Source: Hyphomicrobium sp. MC1 (lineage in GTDB: Bacteria; Pseudomonadota; Alphaproteobacteria; Rhizobiales; Hyphomicrobiaceae). Taken from it: a stretch of DNA of 64,000 nt. Position numbers and translations under genes: made by a program. Positions 44,386-53,989 of the stretch are shown piece by piece; position 1 is the stretch's first letter, and every line of letters begins with the position of its first letter. The notes below the pieces were generated by a model that ran no database searches, was not told the DNA's origin, and worked only from the letters and a program-made list of their open reading frames with translations. The stretch covers positions 3,410,001 through 3,474,000 of the forward strand of contig NC_015717.1 in the NCBI RefSeq assembly GCF_000253295.1, written 5' to 3'.

Positions 44386-45549
44386 TTAGCCCTTCGACGT
44401 CTTCAGCACCGCTTTCTGGAAGCGCTCTCCCATCGCGTCAAAGTTCGGTAGGAGCCGCTGCAGCCCATCCATCGTCATCAGACGCACGTTCTTCACCAGA
44501 TCGTCGTTCGTTTTCGGATAATTGTGCCAGAAGGCAGGAACAGTCACGTCCTTTCGGGACATCACCGACATCTGAACGTTAATGAACCGATCTTGCGTTT
44601 CTTTCTCCAGGATATAGCCCAGGAACATGTCGGCGAGCGCATCGTGCTGGGTGCCCTTTACTTTAATGTACCAATCGCCGTAAGCGACCGTTCCATCGGC
44701 CGGAATACCGGTCAGGTAACTCGGGCCGCCGTTTTTCATCAAGCCGAGAGCATCTGACGAATAAATTTGCGCGAATGACGCCTGCTCTTGCAGCATGAGG
44801 AACGACAGCTCTGCTCCGTCCTTATAATATTTTGCCGGACGGAGACGCTCGAGAGCCTCGAAGATGGGATCGGAGGCCATGCCCGGCTTCCAATCGTAGA
44901 AGGCGTTGAAGTCTTTCTTTGCGCCCCAAATGGCCGAGATCGCGATGAGCCACCAGTATGCGCCGGCATCGAGCGCCAGCTTACCCTCGAGATCCTTATC
45001 CCACATCGTCGTCCAGCTCAGAGGCTTCTTGGCTGTAAGATCCGTATTTAGCATTGGCAGCGAGAAGCCGAGCCCGAGCGGGACGCCGTAATCGCGCGCG
45101 GATTCGGGGCGTGCGGTCAAAAAGAACGGTTGAACGTCGGCGAGCTGCGGAAATTTCGAACGATCGGATTTGGCGTAAAGGCCTTCGGCGAGCGCACCGA
45201 GCGTCGTGTATTCTTCCGATACGGTTATATCGAACGGCGGCTTCCCTGGTGGCGCTGCCTTCATCTGGGCGACCATCTGGTCCCAGCCGCCGACGAGCGA
45301 AACCTTGGTGCCGTATTTTTCGTTGAACGGATCGGAGATCGCTGATTTGAAGGAATCGAGATAACCACCGGACCAGGCGCACACTGTCATCTCTTCGCCC
45401 TTAAAGGCGTCTTTTGCGTCCGCCGCGTGTGCTTTGCCGATGATCGCTGGCAGTGGCAGCATTGCCGCGCTTAAACCTGCCGCACCCGCTCCTAAAATCT
45501 GACGACGCGAGACCTGCGCTGCTTTCGACTTGTCTTCCCCGTTACTCAT
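44386..45549 (-). CDS. ABC transporter periplasmic binding protein, PotD-like
   Basis: 387 residues. A twin-arginine signal (SRRQILGAGAAGLSAAMLPL to AHAAD) indicates export folded or with care, common in this family. Mature strands MTVCAWSGGYLDSFKSAI, FDITVSEEYTTLGALAEG and VAYGDWYIKVKGTQHD match class F solute-binding proteins for polyamines and related cations. Aromatic residues that could bind a quaternary amine are present (WSGGY, YWWL). It is the first gene of the importer operon; about 690 bases of noncoding DNA precede it. Confidence 0.88.
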   Translation of the reverse strand: MSNGEDKSKAAQVSRRQILGAGAAGLSAAMLPLPAIIGKAHAADAKDAFKGEEMTVCAWSGGYLDSFKSAISDPFNEKYGTKVSLVGGWDQMVAQMKAAPPGKPPFDITVSEEYTTLGALAEGLYAKSDRSKFPQLADVQPFFLTARPESARDYGVPLGLGFSLPMLNTDLTAKKPLSWTTMWDKDLEGKLALDAGAYWWLIAISAIWGAKKDFNAFYDWKPGMASDPIFEALERLRPAKYYKDGAELSFLMLQEQASFAQIYSSDALGLMKNGGPSYLTGIPADGTVAYGDWYIKVKGTQHDALADMFLGYILEKETQDRFINVQMSVMSRKDVTVPAFWHNYPKTNDDLVKNVRLMTMDGLQRLLPNFDAMGERFQKAVLKTSKG

Positions 45550-46240
45550 TTCAGAACTCCCAATTCTTTGGTGATGCTGATGCGAAGAAAGAGTGCGGGC
45601 GAAAAGCCGCCCTTCATCCGGCCTAGGCCGGTCATTGCATGTCGGCAGTGAAAGCCGCGAAGCACCGGTCCGTTACTCACGAAACGTATCCGCTGGGCCA
45701 CGACGCCAAATGGCGGAACCGGGATCTGTAAGGCGGAGAACCAAAGGTGAAATCCTGCATGCCTTGAGCATGCGCGCCAACCGAAGTGCGATCATCGGCC
45801 GGCGCCGAGGAAACGTCAGATCTTACCCGAGTACGACCTAAGAGCATCGCATCCCTTCATTAGTTGGGCGCCCAACGGTGAATGCCTAAACTGAAGGCAT
45901 TTTGCGCATGGCGCAAGCATGCGAAAACCGTAAAGCGTATAACTCATGACATCAACGACCGTATTTCGTAGATTGATATAAGTCAATGACCTGCTTTCGC
46001 TAAATTGCATATTTATTTTGCCGTCCTCAAATTGAGGCGCGGCAGTAAATTGCGACGTTCGAAGTCAGGAAATACTTTAGCGTTGAAGCGGATATCGTCT
46101 CTCGCGATATTGCGCATTCTCCGTCGCGACGATGCGCAACCAGCATCGGGACAGTCCAAATTTTTAACGACATCAGGCACCGCGGCCGGGTCGCGCATTA
46201 GCGCCAGCTGAAGACGGACTAAAATGACCGCACACTGTTT
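45550..46240. other. Long intergenic region upstream of the ABC importer
   Basis: No gene is supported; short ORFs at 45593-45841 and 46005-46211 look random. Symmetric sites are present: GTTGGGCGCCCAAC (45863-45876), TTGCGC-atg-GCGCAA (45902-45916) and an FNR/FixK-like TTGAT-ataa-GTCAA (45973-45986). They would suit control of the importer operon from a distance. Confidence 0.45.
45973..45986. promoter_or_regulatory. FNR/FixK-like box
   Basis: TTGAT-ataa-GTCAA differs from the consensus TTGAT-N4-ATCAA at one position. It sits more than 400 bases upstream of the importer operon, far from the usual -40 position, so function is uncertain. Confidence 0.3.
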
Positions 46241-47647
46241 TTATTGCGGCGTGCGGTCGTAATCACCCTTGCCGCGTGGCATCACAAAAAATCGCGAGAT
46301 GGCAACATAAATAAAGCTCGCGATGACGGCCGCGGGAATTGAAGCCGTCGTATATTCATACGGCCATCGGCTCTCATAGGAGACAGGATTTAAAAGATAA
46401 ACGTACGTGAGAAAACCAGCGGCCATGGCGAGCAACGCCGCCGGATTGAACCCACCCCAAAACTGGTACGGGCTGCCCGGCCCCTCCTCATAGATCCCGC
46501 GGATGTTGAGCTTGTTCCGACGGAGTACGAACGTGTCAGCAATCTGAATGGCGCAGAGAGGAGCAAAGAAAACGCCGATAAAGGCCAGGAATGTACCAAA
46601 ATTCGAAAAGAATTCTTCCGGGATGACAATGCCTACAGCGGCGACCGGAACGATCGACAGAAGAATGAGCGTACGCCACGACGCATCACCGAGCGCCGGA
46701 ACACGACGCAAACCGATGGCTGTCGAATAGACACCCGCGAGCGAAGGTCCGAGATTGGCTGCCATAACAAAAAGCAACGCGATAATCCCGTAAAGCGGTC
46801 CGCCGAGCGAGACCAGCCAAGCTGTCGGATCGGGGACCTTGAGAACGAGCATTGCTGCGAGCCCGACGATGCTTAGCAGAGGCAAGGACAGCCCCATGGC
46901 AAGCATAGATGGCAGAACCGAACTTGAAGGCGACGGCGCTTCGCGAACGATCGTACCGAAATATGCCCAGAAGCCGAGCAGCGATACGATGCTTATTTCG
47001 ACGCCGGTCACGTAATTCCACGCTAGACTGGGCGACGCCATTGATGGCTTCGCAACCGCAAGCGCATCCGCTTGTCCGGAAAGCAACTGGTAGAGCATCC
47101 AGACGCCGATGCCGACCACGACGATAAACAGAAGGTTCGATGCCGCTTCGAGGCCCTTGAGACCATTGAGAAGCACAAGATAGACGACTGCGCACGTCAC
47201 TGCCGAGACCATCCGGACGATCGCGAGCGCATGATCCGGCCCTGCCAACCCGAGCGTAATCAAGACCTGCGCGACGGCCTTGCCAAAAAAAACCAGAAGA
47301 AGGGCATTCCAGCCGATAATCGACGCATACTGCAGAAAAACGGTAATGAGCCAGCCGCGATTACCAAACTGGGGCTTAGACGCGGCAATGGAATCGATGC
47401 CGTACTTCGTCGACGTTGGGACCACGGCCAGCGTCAAGATTAGCATTCCGATCATCGCCCCCGCGATCAGGGCCGACACACCCATTTTGAAGTCGAGATA
47501 GAAAGCGACGTACTGTCCGATGAGATAGGACCAATTTCCGCAAGCCGTTACGAGAAGAACAACGGTGAGCTGCCGACTGGTCCAGGTTTTATCGCGCGCC
47601 GTGAGCGGCCAACCGGATTCCGCTACGCTGTCATCGTTCGCGGCCAT
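46241..47647 (-). CDS. NCS1 family nucleobase/hydantoin-type permease
   Basis: 468 residues with about twelve membrane helices. The N-terminal segment WTSRQLTVVLLVTACGNWSYLIGQY and the helix with YGIDSIAASKPQFGNRGW are typical for NCS1 cation symporters (cytosine, allantoin, hydantoin, purines). Which compound it carries is unknown. It lies between the polyamine-type importer and an MFS transporter gene, all on the same strand, near a catabolic operon with an amidohydrolase; a cyclic nitrogen compound would be a reasonable guess. Confidence 0.85.
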   Translation of the reverse strand: MAANDDSVAESGWPLTARDKTWTSRQLTVVLLVTACGNWSYLIGQYVAFYLDFKMGVSALIAGAMIGMLILTLAVVPTSTKYGIDSIAASKPQFGNRGWLITVFLQYASIIGWNALLLVFFGKAVAQVLITLGLAGPDHALAIVRMVSAVTCAVVYLVLLNGLKGLEAASNLLFIVVVGIGVWMLYQLLSGQADALAVAKPSMASPSLAWNYVTGVEISIVSLLGFWAYFGTIVREAPSPSSSVLPSMLAMGLSLPLLSIVGLAAMLVLKVPDPTAWLVSLGGPLYGIIALLFVMAANLGPSLAGVYSTAIGLRRVPALGDASWRTLILLSIVPVAAVGIVIPEEFFSNFGTFLAFIGVFFAPLCAIQIADTFVLRRNKLNIRGIYEEGPGSPYQFWGGFNPAALLAMAAGFLTYVYLLNPVSYESRWPYEYTTASIPAAVIASFIYVAISRFFVMPRGKGDYDRTPQ

Positions 47648-47754
47648 TTCACCCCCAACAAATCATCGATCCAATGATCCAGATTGACCAGAAATCAAAG
47701 CAAGTAGACTCAAGCGGCCGCCACAAAAAAAGGGATTTATGCCTCTGAGATCTT

Positions 47755-49068
47755 TCATCGTGCTTCCGAGGAGAAGTGCCGTTGATCAGTTTCGCGCCTT
47801 TTCTCACTTCCGAAATCCATCGCGAGAATGAGGATGCCACCTGCAAACATAAAGAACGAGAGGAGGGCAACGGCGGTCTGCGATGACGCACCATTCGCTT
47901 TCGCGAAACCGATCAAGTAGGGCCCGAAGAATCCGCTCGAATTCGCAACGGCGTTGATCAAGGCTATTCCGGCAGCAGCCGCTGGTCCCGCCAACAATGC
48001 TGCAGGGACCGTCCAAAACACCGGAAAAATCGCAAGGGTGCAAGCCGAAGCAACCGTCAATAGAACGAGCACCACGATCGGCGCCGTGACGAACGCCGAT
48101 AGCGCAAATGCGACGCTGGCAACGAAGCAAGGGACGGCGATGTGCCAGATTCGTTCTCCCGTCCGATCTGAATGACGCCCCCAGACGACCATGAAGATCG
48201 CGGAAATCGCATAAGGCACCGCCACCACGAATCCGGTTTCAGTATTGCTGAGCGACATGCTTTTGACGATTTGCGGCATCCAGAAACCGAGACCGTAAAG
48301 TCCTATCCCGGCGCCGAAGCAGGAAATTGCAAGAACGATAACGCGCTTGTCCGTCAGCGCATCGCGGATGGAATGACTGTGGCTAGGCACGTTCTCTTGT
48401 CGATCGCTGGCCAATTGCGCGAGAAGATCATCGCGCTCCGCCGGCGTAAGCCACTTTGCGTCCGCTGGCGTCTCCGGCAGGCGCAGCAGGCACACAACTC
48501 CAAGGGCGATGGCCGGGAACGCCTCCAAGATGAACTGCCACTGCCATCCGCGCAGCCCTAAGACGCCGTTCCATGCATCGAGAATCCATCCCGAGATCGG
48601 CGCGCCGATGATCGTTGAAATCGGAATTGCCATCATAAACACTGAAACGATCCGCGCACGCTCAGCGGACGGCACCCAGTTGGTCAGATAATATATGACT
48701 CCGGGAAAGAAGCCTGCCTCTGCCGAACCCAACAGGAAACGCAGCACTGCAAGCTCTGTTGAGTTGCTGACAAAAGCGGTTCCAGCCGACAGAATTCCCC
48801 ATGTGATCATGATGCGCGACAGCCAAAGCCGGGCGCCGACCCGCGTCAGCACGATGTTGCTTGGCACTTCGAACAAGAAATAGCCAAGAAAAAAGACGCC
48901 TGAGACAAACCCGAAGGCTTCAGGTCCGATCGAGAGATCGGCATTCATCTGCAGCGCTGCAAAGCTGACATTTACGCGATCGAGATAGGCTGCGAAATAT
49001 CCGGCAATTAAGAGCGGCAGGATTCGATACTGGACTTTGGAAAGAGCGCACGAGAGAGCGTCAGACAT
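47755..49068 (-). CDS. MFS transporter, anion:cation symporter (ACS) family
   Basis: 437 residues from the ATG at 49068; an upstream ATG at 49110 would add 14 residues. Twelve membrane helices; the first loop reads YLDRVNVSFAALQMN, diagnostic of the ACS/phthalate-permease group, with FEVPSNIVLTRVGARLWLSRI after helix 2. Such transporters take up organic anions such as aromatic acids, tartrate or glucarate. It is divergent from nothing and follows the double Lrp gene on the same strand. Substrate unknown. Confidence 0.88.
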   Translation of the reverse strand: MSDALSCALSKVQYRILPLLIAGYFAAYLDRVNVSFAALQMNADLSIGPEAFGFVSGVFFLGYFLFEVPSNIVLTRVGARLWLSRIMITWGILSAGTAFVSNSTELAVLRFLLGSAEAGFFPGVIYYLTNWVPSAERARIVSVFMMAIPISTIIGAPISGWILDAWNGVLGLRGWQWQFILEAFPAIALGVVCLLRLPETPADAKWLTPAERDDLLAQLASDRQENVPSHSHSIRDALTDKRVIVLAISCFGAGIGLYGLGFWMPQIVKSMSLSNTETGFVVAVPYAISAIFMVVWGRHSDRTGERIWHIAVPCFVASVAFALSAFVTAPIVVLVLLTVASACTLAIFPVFWTVPAALLAGPAAAAGIALINAVANSSGFFGPYLIGFAKANGASSQTAVALLSFFMFAGGILILAMDFGSEKRRETDQRHFSSEAR

Positions 49069-49168
49069 GAGAGATGAGATCTGGCCGAGAATGAGGGACG
49101 ATGGCTGCAAAGGCTATTGCGCCGATTTCCGGCGTGACTGATTGGCGAATATTATGAATCCATTTACC

Positions 49169-50179
49169 TCACACTTTCTCCGCTCTGCTGCTGGTAGCTT
49201 CGTCTCGCATAGGCGTGAGCCGCTTGTAGTAGAGATCGCTGTAAATCGAGATTTCGAGGCGTGCGATGCCAGGCAGGGATCTGACATTTTTTTCTATAAC
49301 GTCGAGAAGTTCGCGATCCGTTTGACAGATGAACTCGGTCAAGATGTCGAAACGCCCAGCGCAAATGACGATATACGTCGTGTTTGCAAGACGGGCTAAA
49401 GCGTCGGCGATGTCCATCACGCGATGTCCTGACGCGACGTTAATCGCTACCCAAGCCATCGAACGAAACTCGAGGCTCATCGGATTAATGAGCGCAATCA
49501 CGCTAACGGTTCCCGTGTCCGTCAGATGCTTGAAACGTAACCGTACTTGGCCCTCGGAAATATCGAGTTCGTCGGCGACTTGCAAAAACGGCTTGCGCCC
49601 GTCTTCGCTCAACGAACGAATAATCCGTACATCGATCTCATCGATCTCGCGCGGGCGAACTCCGGTCTCGCTTTCAGCCTTGTTTTTGGCCGCTGCGAAA
49701 TGCGCCAACTGGTAATGAAAGCTTAGATAGGGCATCGCCTCGATCGACTGGATCCCGTCGATCTTGCCAACCTCATTTTCGATCGTCGACTGTAGTGCCG
49801 CCCGATCCTTGCAGAGTACTTCCGCAAACAACGAATAGCGCGACGTGGAGACAACGACGTAGTCGATGCTCGGGATCTTTTGCAATTCCTGCGCGATCTT
49901 AGTCGCGGGCCGGTCCGGCCGTGTCGTGAGCCCCAACAAGGCCGAGGCGCCGTAGCCAAGCACCGAGGGATCGGTCACCGCCGTTATCTGCATGACGCGT
50001 TGTTCGATGAGATCGAGAACCCGGCTGCGAGCCGTTTTTTCGGTGACCCCAATTTCCCGCGCGATGTGAGAAAACGGCATCCGCCCATCGGCCTGCAACA
50101 ACGACACGATCCGCCGATCGATATCGTCAAGTGACGCGACGAGTCGGAGATAGTCCGACGTCGTCATGTTGCGCTTCAT
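49169..50179 (-). CDS. Double-length Lrp/AsnC family regulator
   Basis: 336 residues containing two complete Lrp units in tandem. Unit one: LDDIDRRIVSLLQADGRMPF and IGVTEKTARSRVLDL followed by a RAM domain (about 65-150). Unit two: IDEIDVRIIRSLSEDGRKPF and LDISEGQVRLRFKHL followed by a second RAM domain (about 235-325). Ordinary Lrp proteins have about 150-165 residues and dimerise; a fused double unit resembles a built-in dimer. It is divergent from the catabolic operon at 50351, with a direct repeat in between, and probably controls it. Confidence 0.88.
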   Translation of the reverse strand: MKRNMTTSDYLRLVASLDDIDRRIVSLLQADGRMPFSHIAREIGVTEKTARSRVLDLIEQRVMQITAVTDPSVLGYGASALLGLTTRPDRPATKIAQELQKIPSIDYVVVSTSRYSLFAEVLCKDRAALQSTIENEVGKIDGIQSIEAMPYLSFHYQLAHFAAAKNKAESETGVRPREIDEIDVRIIRSLSEDGRKPFLQVADELDISEGQVRLRFKHLTDTGTVSVIALINPMSLEFRSMAWVAINVASGHRVMDIADALARLANTTYIVICAGRFDILTEFICQTDRELLDVIEKNVRSLPGIARLEISIYSDLYYKRLTPMRDEATSSRAEKV

Positions 50180-50290
50180 TTATCCCTCCGGTGCACGCCC
50201 CCACGCCGCACGTTGCCCCCAGCCAAAACCCATACCGGTAATAGATCAAGCGAATAATGTGTGATTCATGCGCTTGACTCGGATAGATCT

Positions 50291-50338
50291 ACGAATTACA
50301 GTTTATAAATATCTGTTTTCCACGAATTACGGTTATAT
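50291..50338. promoter_or_regulatory. Direct repeats upstream of the LLM operon, candidate Lrp sites
   Basis: ACGAATTAC occurs at 50291-50299 and 50322-50330, with GTT following after one variable base in each. The 31-base offset is about three helical turns, placing both on one face of the DNA, as suits an Lrp-type regulator. Confidence 0.45.
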
Positions 50339-50350
50339 GGTGGGCTCTCC

Positions 50351-51427
50351 GTGAAAGTAGGCATTCTCCAAGAAGGCGAAGTCATGCCGGGCGTTAGCTA
50401 CGCCCAGCGCTACCAAGAAATGATCGCAGAAGTCGCGCTCGCCGATAAATTCGGTTTTTCGACATGGGGTACGTCGGAGCAGCACTTCAGTCCCCCACGG
50501 TTTACGGTGTCCGCGCCTGAGGTGCTTTATGCAGCGATCTCTCAGCACACGAAGCGCATCAAGTTTCGCGTCATGTGTTCGGTGCTGCTGAAGTGGAACC
50601 ATCCCATTCTCGTTGCTGAGCGCCTCGCAACTCTGCACAATATTTCCAATGGCCGCGCAGAAATTGGCACGGCGCGCTCCAACAACCTCACCACCTTGGA
50701 CGCATTCGGCGTGACACCGACAGAAACGGCCGAGCAATGGGCCGACTCGATGGAGGTGTTGGCCAAAATTTTTGAAAGCGACAAGCTGGAACACGACGGG
50801 CCCGTATGGAAAATTCCGGAACGTACGATCGTTCCGTCGTTCGACAAGGCAACGCATCCGCCGGTCTCGGTCGCAGCATCGAGCATTAAGACCCACGCGT
50901 CGGCGGGTGAATCCCAAATCGGCGTGATGTGCTTCGAGAATTACTTCGGCTTCGATTATCTGCAGGAGTGTATCGATGCCTATCGCAAGGCTTATGCCAC
51001 CGGTAAGCCGCAGATGCCCAAGCCCAATGACTACATGGGCCTCTACGTCGCCACCGCCTTTTGCGCCCCGACGCGCGAAGAAGCCGCGCGTGTGGCACGC
51101 GACGTCGCGCTCGGGTATTTCCGGTTCATTCTGGACCTCTACGTTCCGCTCTCGAAAAAGGGTTCCTACGAATATCTCGACCGCATCCGGCTCCTGGAAG
51201 CCAACGAGGGCAATCTCGACTTCCTGATGACCGAGACGCCGTCGGTTCTAATCGGCTCGCCGGCTGACTTTATCGAGCGGCTTCTGAAGCTCGAAGCCAT
51301 GGGCGTCGATGAGGTTCTGCTCCGGATCGATGGCGTCCCGCACGAAGAAATCATGAAATCCATCGAGCTGATCGGCCGCGAAGTCATTCCCGTCGTCGAT
51401 CGCGATTACAAGGTTGCCGCCGAATGA
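50351..51427 (+). CDS. LLM-class flavin-dependent monooxygenase (luciferase-like)
   Basis: 358 residues from a GTG at 50351. The TIM-barrel pattern of bacterial luciferase-like enzymes is visible: MKVGILQEGE, LADKFGFSTWGTSEQHF, RIKFRVMCSVLLKWNHP, ISNGRAEIGTARSN, and VLLRIDGVPHEEI. It uses reduced FMN and oxygen to oxidise an unknown substrate; the flavin reductase encoded two genes on would supply FMNH2. The amidohydrolase gene overlaps its stop codon (ATGA), so the pair is translationally coupled. First gene of the operon divergent from the double Lrp gene. Confidence 0.88.
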   Translation: MKVGILQEGEVMPGVSYAQRYQEMIAEVALADKFGFSTWGTSEQHFSPPRFTVSAPEVLYAAISQHTKRIKFRVMCSVLLKWNHPILVAERLATLHNISNGRAEIGTARSNNLTTLDAFGVTPTETAEQWADSMEVLAKIFESDKLEHDGPVWKIPERTIVPSFDKATHPPVSVAASSIKTHASAGESQIGVMCFENYFGFDYLQECIDAYRKAYATGKPQMPKPNDYMGLYVATAFCAPTREEAARVARDVALGYFRFILDLYVPLSKKGSYEYLDRIRLLEANEGNLDFLMTETPSVLIGSPADFIERLLKLEAMGVDEVLLRIDGVPHEEIMKSIELIGREVIPVVDRDYKVAAE

Positions 51428-53133
51428 CGGATAGCATCGCTGAGCGCGCCAATCTCGTCATTGTCAGTCGTCGTATTATCACGATGGAGCACGACACCGA
51501 TCCGGAGATCGTCGCCATCGCAATTCGCGGCAAGCGCATTCTTCGTCTCTTGAGGAGAGACGAGATTGCGTCGGTTGTCGATGAGAACACGCGGATTGTG
51601 GACGTCGGCGAGCGGCCGGTGATGCCAGGTTTTGTCGACCCGCATGCCCATATCGAGGTCGCGTGCCGGTCTTCTTTTGGGGTCGTCGACTGCCGCGCGC
51701 CGGGATGCAAGAACGTCGAAGACGTCATCGCGGCTCTGTCCGAGAAAGCGGCAACGACTCCGGCAGGGGAATGGGTGGTTGGCCAGGCCAACCTTTTCTT
51801 CGACCGAAAGCTCGCTGAGAAGCGCTTTCCCACCCGGCAGGAGCTTGATCGCGTAAGTACGGCTCACCCTGTTGCCGTGCGTGCGGGCGGACATCTGACT
51901 ATTCTTAATTCGAAGGCACTTGCGGTCTGCCTTATCGATCGCAACTACACGCCACCGCCATACTCGATTACAGGTCTGCCGAGCGTCGAGCGCGACGCGT
52001 CCGGCGAGCCGACCGGCATCGTCAAGGAAATGGATAATCTCCTTCCCTTTTCGGCGATGAACCGCGACGAGCTGGCCGCCGCTCTGATCACGGGAATTCC
52101 GACGCTCTTCACCCAATATGGCGTCACCACAATCGGCGAAATCTCCGAGACCGTCGACGGTCTCCAAATCATGAACGATATGGCGGCGAGCGATGAATTG
52201 CCGATCTCGGTGCGTCCGTATATTTGGGCGCCGGGAACGCTTTCGCTTGAGGCGGCGTGCAACTGGAAGAAAAGCATCTCCGTCACGGCACCTGACGACC
52301 TCTTCCGCATCCAAGGTGTGAAGCTTTTCGCAGACGGCGGGTTCTCGGCAAAAAGTGCGGCCGTAAAGCAGCCATATCTGACGTGTGCGTGCAAAGGCGG
52401 ATGCACATTCCGCGGCGACGTCGCCCTTGAAAAAGACTTCACCCGACGCGCCATCGAACTGACGCAAAATGCTGGACTTCAGCTTGCGGTTCACGCCAAC
52501 GGTGATCGCGCCCAGGAGTGGGTCTGCGATACGCTTCTCGAATTGGGCGGTGCCCCTACCGGCCGCATCCGCACGCGCATCGAGCACGCGGGTAATCTGA
52601 TGCCATCAGAAACGACCGCGGACAAATGGGCAGCTGCCGGCATTATTCCCGTCCCGCAGCCTGTATTCCTTTATACCTTCGGCGAGTACTTTGCTGACTA
52701 TCTCGGCGACTACGGCAAGCTCGGCCGCTTCTCGTTTGCAACTCTGATTAAGCAGGGTTGGCGCCTCTCTGGCAGCTCAGACGTTTGGGTCGGCTCAGAA
52801 AGCGACGCGACCAATCCTTTCTTCGGCGTCTGGTGCTGTCTCAAACGTCAAGCTTATTCCGGCGCCATTCTTGATGGTGACGAAGCCATCTCACTCGACC
52901 ACGCGCTTCGTTTCCATACGGTCGATGCTGCTTCTGTGCTTGGCGAAGACGATGTTTGCGGCAGCTTGGCTCCCGGGAAATTTGCCGATGTCATCGTTCT
53001 GGACCGCGATCCCCATGCCATCGCCGTCGACGATCTATTGAAGATCAAAGTCGATCGCGTCTTCAAGAACGGCAAAGAAGTCTGGACACGAAACAAAGAG
53101 CAGGAGCGGGACGCACATGGCGCAGCCCCTTAA
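51424..53133 (+). CDS. Amidohydrolase, YtcJ-like
   Basis: 569 residues. N-terminal beta domain (LVIVSRRIITMEHDTDPEIVA) then the metal site PGFVDPHAHIEV (HxH), the GVKLFADGGFSAKSA strand with a candidate bridging residue, LAVHANGDRAQEW (His), and RIEHAGN (His), with SGSSDVWVGSE supplying the Asp. A C-terminal LAPGKFADVIVLDRDP closes the composite beta domain. YtcJ-type enzymes hydrolyse amide or imine bonds, often in N-acyl or cyclic compounds. Its start overlaps the LLM gene and its end overlaps the flavin reductase gene. Confidence 0.88.
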   Translation: MTDSIAERANLVIVSRRIITMEHDTDPEIVAIAIRGKRILRLLRRDEIASVVDENTRIVDVGERPVMPGFVDPHAHIEVACRSSFGVVDCRAPGCKNVEDVIAALSEKAATTPAGEWVVGQANLFFDRKLAEKRFPTRQELDRVSTAHPVAVRAGGHLTILNSKALAVCLIDRNYTPPPYSITGLPSVERDASGEPTGIVKEMDNLLPFSAMNRDELAAALITGIPTLFTQYGVTTIGEISETVDGLQIMNDMAASDELPISVRPYIWAPGTLSLEAACNWKKSISVTAPDDLFRIQGVKLFADGGFSAKSAAVKQPYLTCACKGGCTFRGDVALEKDFTRRAIELTQNAGLQLAVHANGDRAQEWVCDTLLELGGAPTGRIRTRIEHAGNLMPSETTADKWAAAGIIPVPQPVFLYTFGEYFADYLGDYGKLGRFSFATLIKQGWRLSGSSDVWVGSESDATNPFFGVWCCLKRQAYSGAILDGDEAISLDHALRFHTVDAASVLGEDDVCGSLAPGKFADVIVLDRDPHAIAVDDLLKIKVDRVFKNGKEVWTRNKEQERDAHGAAP

Positions 53134-53650
53134 AATTCTGTCAGAGTCGTTCAGTCCACCCGTCGACGCGCGCGAATACCGCTCGGCGATGGCTGACATG
53201 CCTGGCGCCGTGACCATCGTGACGTCGTGGGCACACGACGGAATGCCGTCTGGTGCGACTCTTTCGGCAGTCCTGTCGCTCTCACTCGAACCGCCGTTGA
53301 TGCTGGCATGCTTTGATCACGCGTCGAACACGCTGGGCGCCATTCAGGCGCAAGGTAAATTTCTCGTCCATGTTCTCGCGCATGGTCAACAGGACCTGGC
53401 GCTGCAGTTTTCGGGAAAATCGAACGAGAAATTCAAGGATGTCGGCTGGGAGGTCGGTGCGCTCGGACTGCCTCAGATCGAAGGCTGTGTCATCGTCGTA
53501 GCCTGCGAGGTTCACGACATCATCGAGGCCGGCGATCATAAGATCGTCATCGGACACGTCAAAGAAATCGAGCGCGAGAGCGCTCTGAACCCCATCGTCT
53601 ACGCGCGCCGGAAAATGCTGCCGTTCGATCACGGAGAAGCGCAGCCATGA
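53117..53650 (+). CDS. Flavin reductase family protein
   Basis: 177 residues with the FMN-binding split barrel: MADMPGAVTIVTSWAHDGMPSGATLSAVLSLSLEPP in blocks, FLVHVLAHGQ, and DHKIVIGHV. It should feed reduced FMN to the LLM monooxygenase at the head of the operon. It overlaps the amidohydrolase gene by 17 bases and the EthD gene by four, so translation is coupled through the whole set. A similar reductase occurs in the 32421-34336 operon with a different oxygenase fold. Confidence 0.88.
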   Translation: MAQPLKILSESFSPPVDAREYRSAMADMPGAVTIVTSWAHDGMPSGATLSAVLSLSLEPPLMLACFDHASNTLGAIQAQGKFLVHVLAHGQQDLALQFSGKSNEKFKDVGWEVGALGLPQIEGCVIVVACEVHDIIEAGDHKIVIGHVKEIERESALNPIVYARRKMLPFDHGEAQP

Positions 53651-53946
53651 TCCGGCTCACAATCGTCTACGGGTTGCCTAACGACGGCGCGGCGTTCGAC
53701 GCGCACTATCAGAACATTCACTGCAAGCTCGTCGACAAAATGCCTCGCGTCCAGAGCTTCTGCTACAGCCGCGGTCCGGTCATCAGCAGCGACGCTTCTA
53801 AACCCGCGTATCTGATCGCTTTCTTGGATTACGAGAGCAACTCCGATCTGGAAGCCTCTATGAATTCCGACGAAGGCAAAGCTGCTGTCGCGGATGTCGC
53901 TAATTTTGCAGATGGCGGAGTGACGATCTTCACCACCGAAATCTAG
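53647..53946 (+). CDS. EthD family protein
   Basis: 99 residues, a dimeric alpha-beta barrel type protein. The start MIRLTIVYGLPNDGAAFDAHYQNIHCKLVDKMP has the conserved FxxHYxxxHxxL pattern of EthD, and the end VANFADGGVTIFTTEI fits the last strand. EthD is needed for ETBE degradation in Rhodococcus, and relatives occur in many aromatic and ether catabolic operons with unclear roles. It overlaps the flavin reductase gene by four bases. Confidence 0.85.
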   Translation: MIRLTIVYGLPNDGAAFDAHYQNIHCKLVDKMPRVQSFCYSRGPVISSDASKPAYLIAFLDYESNSDLEASMNSDEGKAAVADVANFADGGVTIFTTEI

Positions 53947-53989
53947 CTCTGTCGTGCATAAGTACACACCAGAGAAAGGGACAGCCGCC

